DNA of 64,000 bases from Streptococcus sanguinis (GTDB taxonomy: Bacteria > Bacillota > Bacilli > Lactobacillales > Streptococcaceae): contig NZ_JAKUVC010000005.1 of NCBI RefSeq assembly GCF_026781265.1, positions 1 through 64,000 on the forward strand, in the 5' to 3' direction. The notes below the pieces were generated by a model. It did not search any database. It was not told the origin of the DNA and worked only from the letters and a program-made list of their open reading frames with translations. Of the stretch, positions 1 to 7,242 are shown one piece after another. Made by a program: the position numbers and the translations under genes. Position 1 is the stretch's first letter, and each line of letters opens with the position of its first letter.

Positions 1-4
1 AATA

Positions 5-13
5 TGCTATACT
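5..13 (+). promoter_or_regulatory. Extended -10 promoter of the leader RNA
   Basis: A TG-n-TATACT extended -10 element sits at the very start of the window (TATACT at 8-13). Transcription would begin near position 20. The -35 region lies outside the window. It directly precedes the hairpin-rich, ORF-free stretch and is the only good plus-strand promoter I see before the small ORF at 765. Confidence 0.5.
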
Positions 14-19
14 AGTCAT

Positions 20-760
20 GTAAAAATTTTATTTTTATCTCTTATGATCCAGAATGAGAGGAACCGATAGTTCGGTTCACAAGAGAAACGCTCAGTGAGC
101 TGGAATTGATAAAGCATTGTCTTTATTTTAACACTGACGGGTCCCTTTCATCCACTTTATCATTTATTGATAGAGCAACATCTACCGGTCGGATTAGATG
201 AAAGCAGCCTCTAGGAGGAAAAAGACCGCGCGGTAACCTAAAAAAGGAATGAAACACACTTGAAAAAGCCTGTTGTGTCATCACGATTCAGAGAAGTCTG
301 AAATCCGTGGCAACAGGGAGTCTTGATTGATAAGAAAAGATCAATTGGGGCTGTTTTTCAGTGTGGTTTTTTTATATTTAGGGAACTGTTACGTTTGGGT
401 TGTGCCTATCTTGCGGAAGAGCAAGGTATGCGCGACTGTTAGCAAACACCGAATTTGAAGGAACACGACGGTTCTGAACAATTCGGGGAAAGGATGTAAG
501 CGGCGTAAGCTGCTTATTTTTTATATGTCCAGCAATGGAAAGGAGGAAAAGAGATACCCATCACTGTTAAGCCGATTTGATGTTAGCAGTGGTTACTTTC
601 AGTAAGAGTTTGGGCTCGTCCCTGCTTCTACTGCAGTGGAAGTAAGGAGGATATCGAATCAAGATAGAAGATTGCCGTGGCAATCACCCCTACTTCCTTT
701 CGAGTGTTGATTGTAAGTCTTAAAGACTGAGATTAGCACATCCTAACGAAAGGTGGCGAC
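20..760 (+). ncRNA. Large structured RNA or leader (unassigned family)
   Basis: About 740 nt without a credible ORF on either strand but packed with hairpins. Examples are GGAACCGA/TCGGTTC (60-78), CTTTCATC paired with GATGAAAG across about 50 nt, the strong stem at about 273-312 (TTCAGA/TCTGAA closed by CACG/CGTG), TTGATTGAT/ATCAATTGG, the long stem TGCCTATCTTGC/GCAAGGTATGCG around 400-435, a nested CGAATT...AATTCG hairpin, AAGCGGC/GCTGCTT, GATTGCC/GGCAATC and AGTCTT/AGACT. This density suggests a folded RNA rather than decayed coding sequence. It may be a stand-alone giant RNA of the ornate kind (GOLLD and ROOL are the known examples in Firmicutes) or an unusually long 5' leader of the small ORF downstream. 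I cannot assign a family by eye. Confidence 0.6.
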
Positions 761-764
761 AATT

Positions 765-923
765 ATGACAGATATTATTCTGGAGATTCTTCTTCGAATA
801 GTTGAACAAATTCTGATACATTTTGTCAAAAAATGTATTGATCAACTATTTGCAAAAAGAAATCTTTCTAAGAAACGTGCGAAAAAATCACGCCGTTTCT
901 TACGAAAAAGCAGAAACCATTAG
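765..923 (+). CDS. 52-aa amphipathic/basic peptide, candidate type I toxin
   Basis: A 52-codon ORF with ATG at 765, preceded by AAAGGTGG, a usable ribosome-binding site. Residues 1-30 are rich in Ile/Leu/Val with scattered charges and predict a membrane-seeking helix. Residues 31-52 are extremely basic (Lys/Arg clusters KKRAKK, RRFLRK). This plan of a hydrophobic helix plus charged tail is shared by many small type I toxins, but the sequence is not the Fst, TxpA or Ldr sequence as I know them. Convergent minus-strand small RNAs starting at about 1028 and 1240 are complementary to its start codon (ATGACA, 765-770) and to codons 4-8 (13 nt exact, 775-787). Toxicity is an inference. Confidence 0.6.
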   Translation: MTDIILEILLRIVEQILIHFVKKCIDQLFAKRNLSKKRAKKSRRFLRKSRNH

Positions 924-956
924 TTCTGCAGTACCCTTGTTCACAATAAAAGAACA

Positions 957-1028
957 TAAAAAAGCCCTTATCTATCCCAGTAGATAAGGGCTTTGGGTTT
1001 GGATTTATGACAAATCCTTATTCTGGAG
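957..1028 (-). ncRNA. Antisense-type small RNA, copy 1
   Basis: A minus-strand RNA of about 70 nt starting near 1024-1030 and ending in an intrinsic terminator (stem GCCCTTATCTA/TAGATAAGGGC at 964-991, then a run of six U). Upstream of the terminator is a second hairpin, GGATTT-GTCAT-AAATCC. Its loop is complementary to the ATG of the 52-aa ORF, and the 5' segment ATCTCCAGAATAA is exactly complementary to 775-787. The terminator also lies downstream of the convergent ORF and may terminate both transcripts, as in par/Fst-type loci. The antitoxin role is inferred. Confidence 0.65.
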
Positions 1029-1033
1029 ATACT

Positions 1034-1062
1034 ATTATACCTTATTTTTCCCCTTTTGTCAA
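1034..1062 (-). promoter_or_regulatory. Consensus promoter of small RNA copy 1
   Basis: Reading the minus strand, TTGACA (1062-1057), a 17-nt spacer and TATAAT (1039-1034) form a perfect sigma-A consensus. It is placed a few bases before the presumed 5' end of the RNA. Confidence 0.85.
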
Positions 1063-1168
1063 CTATCTTCACTAATAGAATGCCTAGCATATCAAAAGAA
1101 CGGCGCGAAAAACGCGACGTCATAAAAAGCGTCGCCCAAAATAACCCTTTGTTCACAATAAAAGAACA

Positions 1169-1240
1169 TAAAAAAGCCCTTATCTACCACCATAGATAAG
1201 GGCTTTGGGTTTGGATTTATGACAAATCCTTATTCTGGAG
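1169..1240 (-). ncRNA. Antisense-type small RNA, copy 2
   Basis: Second copy of the short RNA, 212 bp downstream of copy 1 on the plus map and transcribed on the minus strand. The 5' region that can pair with the 52-aa ORF and the GGATTT/AAATCC hairpin are unchanged. The terminator loop differs (TGGTGG on the RNA strand instead of CTGGGA). If copy 1's terminator also ends the toxin mRNA, only copy 1 has a fully complementary loop, so copy 2 would act purely in trans. Confidence 0.6.
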
Positions 1241-1245
1241 ATACT

Positions 1246-1274
1246 ATTATACCTTATTTTTCCCCTTTTGTCAA
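1246..1274 (-). promoter_or_regulatory. Consensus promoter of small RNA copy 2
   Basis: TTGACA (1274-1269), a 17-nt spacer and TATAAT (1251-1246) on the minus strand, identical to the promoter of copy 1. Confidence 0.85.
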
Positions 1275-1360
1275 CTATCTTCACTAATAGAACGCCTAGC
1301 ATATCAAAAGAACGGCGCGAAAAACGCGACGTCATAAAAAGCGTCGCCCAAAATAACCCT

Positions 1361-1424
1361 TTGTTCACAATAAAAGAACATAAAAAAGCCCTTATCTACT
1401 GTAATAGATAAGGGCTTTGGGTTT
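1361..1424 (-). repeat. Truncated third copy of the small-RNA cassette
   Basis: Only the terminator half of the 212-bp unit is present (stem from 1388, loop TTACAG on the minus strand). The similarity stops at GGGTTTAAAC. There is no TTGACA/TATAAT pair behind it, so it is probably not an independent RNA gene. It could still terminate minus-strand transcription coming from the IS remnant. Confidence 0.7.
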
Positions 1425-1507
1425 AAACAACAAATGCTTAAATCCGTTATGGGATTTTTATTTGGTTGTGATTTTCAGTCTGTCTCGCTCCGGTAGGTGC
1501 GAGACAA

Positions 1508-2046
1508 ATAAACCACCCGCTATGCGGGTGCGCATCGAAGGTTATACTAAAAAAACTCCCAACGCGATACAATAAAGGTGTTCAAGCCAATTGTGAAGCG
1601 AAAGGAGAAATATATGGTGCAAAAGGCACATAGTTTATCACACACAAGGTGGATGTGTTCTATTACATTGTGTTTACACCTAAGTATAGGTGAATCTTAT
1701 CTATAATCAATTTCGAAACAGTTTGGGTGAAATATTTCACCGATTATGTGGTTATAAAGGCGTTGAAATTATTGAGGGACACTTAATGCCAGATCATGTA
1801 CATATGTTAGTAAGCATTCCACCAAGGATAAGTGTTTCTAGTTTCATGGGTTATTTAAAAGGTAAAAGTGCTCTCATGATGTTTGATAAACACGCCAACC
1901 TAAAATATAAGTTTGGGAACTGACATTTTTGGATTGATATATACCAAGGAGTGGAATTACATTCCAACTTTCCATAGAAAATGTTGTTCTTCCCACTGGT
2001 TTAATATGGAATCATATGGGAGACTGAGGGCTAAAACAAAATTCTA
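1508..2046 (+). mobile_element. IS200-like insertion sequence remnant
   Basis: A perfect CACCCGC-TAT-GCGGGTG hairpin (1514-1530) upstream of a Y1-type transposase frame resembles the left-end hairpin of IS200-family elements. No clear right-end hairpin is visible. The transposase is frameshifted and truncated, so the element cannot move on its own. A further hairpin, TGTCTCGC/GCGAGACA (1481-1506), lies just outside. The limits are approximate. Confidence 0.7.
1614..1990 (+). pseudogene. tnpA: Degenerate IS200 transposase TnpA
   Basis: The frame starts with ATG at 1614 behind AAAGGAG and encodes the typical N-terminus (KAHSLSHT). It shifts frame after TRWMC, where FYYIVFTPKYR continues in another frame, and hits a TGA. 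It shifts again before NLIYNQF and then runs to 1923. The HUH metal site (PDHVHML) is intact. The protein ends just after KYKFGN, and sequence after the conserved HFW loses similarity, so the catalytic tyrosine region is missing. The family (IS200/IS605 Y1 transposase) is clear. The gene is certainly inactive. Confidence 0.85.
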
Positions 2047-2072
2047 GCTGTTATAAAACTTATTTTAGAAAT

Positions 2073-4328
2073 TCAGTCCATTTCTGGGAAAAGTTTGGCC
2101 AGTATTTTAGGGGTGATGCTTTGTCCCGGTCCCTCAGCACAATAGGTGTGCATATACATAGAGGGATTGAAGTTGAGCTCGATGCAGGTACAGTTGGGAT
2201 TTTCCTTTGTGGAAATAGCAGAGCTGTCAGGGATGATCAGGTCAACGCCACAAGCCCAAGCTCCCATAACTTTAGCCATGTCTGCAGCCAGAGCCTTATA
2301 AGATGCGTGCATACTGTCAGTAACATCAATCGAGTCTCCGCCAGTAGAAATGTTGGAATTGCGCCGCAAGTCAACCTTGACTCCGGCAGGCAGGATATCA
2401 TCTGGTCCATAGCCTTGTTGGTCCAGCATAAGGAGTTCAATGTCGCCCAGTTCAATGATTTCAAGCGGTGAACGATGATCTCGGCCCCGCAGCGGATTGT
2501 CATTTTTGCTGGCAACCAATTCTCTCACGGTATGCTGACTGTCTCCGACGACATTGGCCGCCACTCGCAAGAGGACTGCCTCACACTGACCGTCTAAGAC
2601 AAAGAAGCGGTACTCCGTTCCAGCGATAAATTCTTCGACTAAGACAGCAGCGTCTTCTGAAAAAGCAATCTCCAAAGCCTTGCCATAAGATTCCAGACTA
2701 GCCGGTTCTTGGAAGATGGAGATGCCCAGTCCGAAGTTGGTTGACTTAGGTTTGACAACAATTTGTCGGTTCTTAATCAAAGGGTAATAGGCTAGTCCCT
2801 CTTCAAGAGAAGAAAATTCTGCTCCAGTGGGAACGGGAAAGTCAGCTGCAGCCAAAATCTTTTTAGTGACTGTTTTATTGGCCATAGCCAAAGGGATGAC
2901 ATAGTTATCCTTGGAGGTCATATTGCCGTTCTTGACATATTCTACATGGTGACCATACCAAAGCTTGAGAAATTGGTCATTTTCATCTAAAATTTCAACA
3001 TTCAGGCCCTTTTGAATGGCATCAAAGAGCAGCATCTGGGTGGATAGTTCCATATTTTCGTAGCCTTTGAGGGCATAAGGAGCAGTCCAAGCGTAGCGGT
3101 GATATTCCTCTGCTTTTTCTCGCCCAAAGGCCATTAAGGAATCCTGCTGGATATGAGGCAGGAGCTGACCAGATAGGGTTAGCTGAGGATTCAGAAGTGC
3201 TTCTTTAAGTTGCTGAAGCAAGGTTTGGTAGTAAGTTGGCAGTTCAAAATGTTGAATGAGCTCTTCCATGGCTTGCAGAAGGGCTGAGCTGTCCGCCTCA
3301 TCTGGCAGGGCAGTCAGCGGATGGCTACAAGCAATTTTTTGGTTCAAGTCGTGGGCAGCTTTTAATGCCGTATCTACATTTTCTACATCATCTAACCATA
3401 GCAGGCTCAGTAAAAAGAGATGGACGGTATCTAAGGTCTCTTGGCTAATGCCTAAATGGTCAAAAGGATTGAGATCAAAGCAGCGGAATTCCAGATAAGT
3501 GATGCCTTGCTCCAGATAGGCACGATTGTGCTTCTGTCCACGGAAGCGAACGGCTGAGTAAAATTCCTTTTCAGCGCTGAGCTCGCCTGACTGAACGTAG
3601 TTTTCAATATCAGTTACATATTGCTCCAAAGAAGCGTAGGACACCTGAATATTCTCGTCATTGACATAGCCATAGTCGCTGTTACGAAAAGAGCGGATAG
3701 GCTGGGGAATGTCCTGACTGTAGAAGCCAGCTTCTGCCAAAGGGGCTGCCCCGTAGAGATAGGTTAAAATCCAGCGGAAGCGCAGAAAGTTTCGAGCCAG
3801 CTTGAGATAGAGGTCATTTTTAAAGTCCTTGAGCGAATGGTGGGAGCTGACTTGAAAGAGAGCAGTGACCAGATCTTTCCCTAGTTCCATATTGTAGTGG
3901 ATGCCAGAGATAGCCTGTAGTTTTTTGCCATATTTTTTCGCTAAGCCCTCTCGGTAGTGACGTTCATAGTCGTTTTCCAGATGGGCGATGGCAATCTCTT
4001 CTTCAGTCAGCTGTGGTGGCATGGACAGGGGCCAGAGGAGTTCACTCTGGTCAATCGAGCGGCCAGCCACATCGCTAATAGCTCCCAGTAAGCGTCGTGC
4101 TTCCTTAGTCGAGTGAGCGATAGGTGTAATTAGTTCCAGTTGTTGCTCGCTGAAGTCTGTTTGGATGGTTGGGTGGAAATTGCGGGAACCAAGCTGACTC
4201 GGATGAGTAGTTTGAGCTAAGTGTCCATCAGTTGTCACCCGCAGATTTTCCCTCTCCAGCCCAAAGGTCGCTTGAAGAATAGGGCTTGCTATATTCAGTT
4301 TCTGCAGTAATTGATTAATCGTCATCAT
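2073..4328 (-). CDS. gshF: Bifunctional glutamate-cysteine ligase/glutathione synthetase
   Basis: Makes glutathione from glutamate, cysteine and glycine in two ATP-dependent steps on one polypeptide, in the cytoplasm. The 751-residue length fits GshF (GshAB). The N-terminal half is a GshA-type glutamate-cysteine ligase (for example RFRGQKHNRAYLEQG and the following YLEFRCFDLNPF). The C-terminal part, from about residue 480, is an ATP-grasp module with VVKPKSTNFGLGI and a late ELNFNPSMYMH metal/ATP segment. Two adjacent ATG codons (4328, 4325) follow a GGTGA-type ribosome site, and either could start it. It is transcribed divergently from purA and stands alone. This fusion is typical of streptococci and gives oxidative-stress protection. 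Confidence 0.95.
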   Translation of the reverse strand: MMTINQLLQKLNIASPILQATFGLERENLRVTTDGHLAQTTHPSQLGSRNFHPTIQTDFSEQQLELITPIAHSTKEARRLLGAISDVAGRSIDQSELLWPLSMPPQLTEEEIAIAHLENDYERHYREGLAKKYGKKLQAISGIHYNMELGKDLVTALFQVSSHHSLKDFKNDLYLKLARNFLRFRWILTYLYGAAPLAEAGFYSQDIPQPIRSFRNSDYGYVNDENIQVSYASLEQYVTDIENYVQSGELSAEKEFYSAVRFRGQKHNRAYLEQGITYLEFRCFDLNPFDHLGISQETLDTVHLFLLSLLWLDDVENVDTALKAAHDLNQKIACSHPLTALPDEADSSALLQAMEELIQHFELPTYYQTLLQQLKEALLNPQLTLSGQLLPHIQQDSLMAFGREKAEEYHRYAWTAPYALKGYENMELSTQMLLFDAIQKGLNVEILDENDQFLKLWYGHHVEYVKNGNMTSKDNYVIPLAMANKTVTKKILAAADFPVPTGAEFSSLEEGLAYYPLIKNRQIVVKPKSTNFGLGISIFQEPASLESYGKALEIAFSEDAAVLVEEFIAGTEYRFFVLDGQCEAVLLRVAANVVGDSQHTVRELVASKNDNPLRGRDHRSPLEIIELGDIELLMLDQQGYGPDDILPAGVKVDLRRNSNISTGGDSIDVTDSMHASYKALAADMAKVMGAWACGVDLIIPDSSAISTKENPNCTCIELNFNPSMYMHTYCAEGPGQSITPKILAKLFPEMD

Positions 4329-4404
4329 TTCACCGTCCTATGGTAGTAATTTTAGTCTATTACAAACGGAAAAAGAAAACAAATTTCCGCTACGATTTTA
4401 AAAA

Positions 4405-4417
4405 AATTCCGAACTTT
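4405..4417 (+). promoter_or_regulatory. PurBox-like sequence
   Basis: AATTCCGAACTTT fits the AWWWCCGAACWWT PurBox recognised by the PurR activator in lactococci and streptococci. It lies between gshF and purA, about 130 bp before the purA start of transcription. That is further than the usual position near -76, so function is uncertain. Confidence 0.4.
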
Positions 4418-4435
4418 TATTTTTAATAAACTGCT

Positions 4436-4450
4436 AAATTTCAGAAAATA
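4436..4450 (+). promoter_or_regulatory. CodY-box-like sequence
   Basis: AAATTTCAGAAAATA matches 13 of 15 positions of the CodY motif AATTTTCWGAAAATT. It lies in the gshF/purA divergent region. In such AT-rich DNA the match could be fortuitous. Confidence 0.3.
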
Positions 4451-4514
4451 CAGATTTTGTGAAAATTTAATTCGTTTTCAAAAGGAAAAAAGCAAATCAA
4501 GAATGGATCTCACC

Positions 4515-4543
4515 TTGAAAAATTGTTAAATTTTTCATATAAT
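4515..4543 (+). promoter_or_regulatory. purA promoter
   Basis: TTGAAA (4515-4520), a 17-nt spacer and TATAAT (4538-4543). Transcription would begin near 4550 and give a leader of about 70 nt containing two hairpins (4562-4579 and 4598-4612). Confidence 0.75.
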
Positions 4544-4559
4544 GAGGTATAAAACATAA

Positions 4560-5915
<1,356 letters not shown>

Positions 5916-5922
5916 AAAAGTC

Positions 5923-5954
5923 AGCACAAGTAACTTGCTTCTTGTGCTTTTTTG
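5923..5954 (+). terminator. purA terminator
   Basis: GCACAAG paired with CTTGTGC around a short loop, followed by a T-rich run. Confidence 0.75.
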
Positions 5955-5968
5955 CAAGAAAATTTCAT

Positions 5969-6001
5969 CTTAAGATTCATTTAAGATATATATATTATAC
6001 T
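5969..6001 (+). promoter_or_regulatory. CiaR-type promoter of csRNA A
   Basis: CTTAAG-ATTCA-TTTAAG (5969-5985) matches the CiaR direct repeat (TTTAAG, 5-nt gap, TTTAAG). It lies exactly 10 bp before the -10 box TATACT (5996-6001), the arrangement known for cia-dependent small RNA promoters. CiaR would replace -35 recognition. Confidence 0.8.
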
Positions 6002-6007
6002 AACAGC

Positions 6008-6098
6008 ATAAACAAAGACCTCCTAACTTTGTTTAAAAATCCTAAACTTTTTCATAATAATCTCCTGAAAGTCACCCCAGAGGTGGCTTTTATTTTTT
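6008..6098 (+). ncRNA. cia-dependent small RNA (csRNA A)
   Basis: About 90 nt from the CiaR-type promoter to an intrinsic terminator (AAAGTCACC/GGTGGCTTT, 6068-6098). The 5' hairpin AACAAAG/CTTTGTT exposes the loop ACCTCCTAA, an anti-Shine-Dalgarno sequence, and a second single-stranded TCTCCT lies before the terminator. This two-site layout is characteristic of streptococcal csRNAs, which block translation start on target mRNAs. A close paralog lies at 27087-27181. The individual csRNA number cannot be assigned. Confidence 0.8.
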
Positions 6099-6158
6099 CT
6101 GAGAAGTGCATCAGGCTTGTGGTATAATGAGATAGACGACTAGAGATTTAGAAAGACA

Positions 6159-6629
6159 ATGATGAATTATACGATTGAAGAAAAAGAAGCATTTATGCGG
6201 GAAGCTTTAAAGGAGGCGGAGATTGCTCTGGCTCATGATGAAATTCCCATCGGCTGTGTCTTGGTTAAAGAAGGTAAGATTATCGGCCGCGGTCACAATG
6301 CACGTGAGGAACTGCAACGGGCTGTTATGCATGCGGAAATTATGGCTATTGAAGAGGCGAATCGGAATGAAAATAGCTGGCGCTTGCTGGATACAACGCT
6401 TTTTGTGACCATTGAGCCCTGTGTCATGTGCAGTGGAGCGATTGGTCTAGCGCGCATTCCTCACGTTGTCTATGGCGCAGCAAATCAAAAGTTTGGAGCA
6501 GCTGGAAGCCTTTATGATATTTTGATAGATGAGCGACTTAACCACCGAGTAGAGGTGGAAACAGGTATCCTTCAAGAAGAGTGTGCTCAAATCATGCAAG
6601 AATTTTTCAGACAGAGAAGGAAAAAATAA
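6159..6629 (+). CDS. tadA: tRNA-specific adenosine deaminase
   Basis: Deaminates the wobble adenosine of tRNA-Arg(ACG) to inosine. The 156 residues carry the cytidine/deoxycytidylate deaminase zinc site: HAE within VMHAEIMAIEEAN (zinc His and catalytic Glu) and PCVMC (two zinc Cys). Length and IPIGCVLVKEGKIIGRGHN fit the TadA family. It starts at paired ATG codons. The SRP RNA gene follows immediately downstream, a linkage common in streptococci. Confidence 0.95.
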   Translation: MMNYTIEEKEAFMREALKEAEIALAHDEIPIGCVLVKEGKIIGRGHNAREELQRAVMHAEIMAIEEANRNENSWRLLDTTLFVTIEPCVMCSGAIGLARIPHVVYGAANQKFGAAGSLYDILIDERLNHRVEVETGILQEECAQIMQEFFRQRRKK

Positions 6630-6655
6630 AATTAGCCAAAACCAAAAGTTTGTGT

Positions 6656-6661
6656 TATACT
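6656..6661 (+). promoter_or_regulatory. -10 box of the SRP RNA gene
   Basis: TATACT preceded by TGTGT, about 7 nt before the 5' end of the SRP RNA. Confidence 0.55.
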
Positions 6662-6667
6662 AGTTAA

Positions 6668-6745
6668 TGGAGCAACAGTTTTGCGTGAAGCGGGTCAGGG
6701 GAGGAATCCAGCAGTCCTAAGCGATGTAAACTGTGTGCTCTTTTC
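6668..6745 (+). ncRNA. ffs: Signal recognition particle RNA (small type)
   Basis: Carries the conserved SRP domain IV core: GGTCAGG, then GGAGGAA, AGCAG and TCCTAA. The outer stem pairs GAGCA with TGCTC and CAGTTT with AAACTG. At about 75 nt it is the short form without the Alu domain, as in streptococci. It binds Ffh and directs co-translational membrane targeting. It lies downstream of tadA. Confidence 0.92.
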
Positions 6746-6756
6746 TATTGCTCTTA

Positions 6757-6990
6757 ATGAATCAAGCCTGAAAGGCGCAGATGAATCTTAGAGCAATGGA
6801 TGCAGTTTTTCCCATAAGGGAAAAATCTGTAAACCATATAGAGTCTTTTAGTGAATCAAGTCCAAAAGACGCAGAAGAACTTAGGTACATTGACGCAGTT
6901 TGAGCGAAGCGAGAACGAGGTTCCAATGTTGAATAAATCAAGCCTAGAAGGCGCAGATGAATATTGGAGCAGTGAATCTAGTTCGAATGG
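6757..6990 (+). repeat. Three imperfect hairpin repeats after the SRP RNA
   Basis: Units beginning near 6757, 6851 and 6933 share the pattern TGAATCAAG-stem-CGCAGATGAA. The short stem is GCC/GGC, GTC/GAC and GCC/GGC in the three units, a compensatory change, and the loops differ. A weaker fourth stem (GTTC/GGAC) follows. Unit 1 is also enclosed by TTGCTCT/AGAGCAA. This resembles a BOX/REP-like structured repeat. The 613-nt stretch between tadA and pgi otherwise holds only the SRP RNA and the pgi regulatory sites. Confidence 0.6.
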
Positions 6991-7157
6991 ACCTGAAATG
7001 AATTCAGCTGACATTCAATCTTAAGAAGCATATTGGCTTTCTTGTCAATCAAAATTATTCTTCTTAATAGGCCTAAAATTTGTCGACTTACGCAAACGAT
7101 TGCTCTCAGTTATATCCTAGGATTAGCTTATTTAGAAAAATAGTATAGAATAAAAAA

Positions 7158-7171
7158 TGTAAACGTTTTAA
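7158..7171 (+). promoter_or_regulatory. cre-like site upstream of pgi (distal)
   Basis: TGTAAACGTTTTAA matches 13 of 14 positions of the CcpA cre consensus TGWAANCGNTNWCA. Confidence 0.55.
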
Positions 7172-7199
7172 AATAGTAAAAGCACTTGCTTATTTTTTC

Positions 7200-7213
7200 T
7201 TAAAGCGTTATCA
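7200..7213 (+). promoter_or_regulatory. cre-like site upstream of pgi (proximal)
   Basis: TTAAAGCGTTATCA matches 13 of 14 positions of the cre consensus and lies 30 bp before the pgi start codon, 42 bp after the first cre-like site. CcpA control of pgi is inferred. Confidence 0.5.
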
Positions 7214-7242
7214 TAAAAGAAAAGAACAATTGGAGGATAAAC

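Larger units (their letters stand above)
936..1432. repeat. 212-bp tandem repeat, 2.3 copies
   Basis: Nearly identical units repeat with a period of exactly 212 bp. The GCCCTTATCTA stem begins at 964, 1176 and 1388. Copies 1 and 2 are complete. Copy 3 stops after the terminator stem (about 1424) and lacks the promoter half. The copies differ mainly in the 6-nt loop of the terminator hairpin (plus strand TCCCAG, CCACCA, CTGTAA), while the stems are invariant. A few point differences occur elsewhere. Each complete unit holds one minus-strand promoter and one short RNA. Confidence 0.9.

Noticed and set aside
20..260. T-box riboswitch (GACCGCGCGGTAACC near 228-242)
   Set aside because: The sequence does not match the AANNNGGGTGGNACCGCG T-box core and no aminoacyl-tRNA or amino-acid gene follows.
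20..760. RNase P RNA, tmRNA or 6S RNA
   Set aside because: The conserved cores of these RNAs (for example GAGGAAAGTCC of RNase P or the tRNA-like ends of tmRNA) are absent.
968..1368. Two nearly identical 62-codon minus-strand frames (968-1156 and 1180-1368)
   Set aside because: They run through the small-RNA promoter, hairpins and terminator of the 212-bp repeat, start at GTG without a ribosome site, and their similarity is explained by the tandem repeat itself.
936..1432. CRISPR array
   Set aside because: The repeat unit is 212 bp with promoters and terminators inside, has only 2.3 copies and no spacer structure; no cas gene is present in the window.
5942..6127. 61-codon plus-strand ORF
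   Set aside because: It overlaps the csRNA A promoter, RNA and terminator and has no ribosome site.
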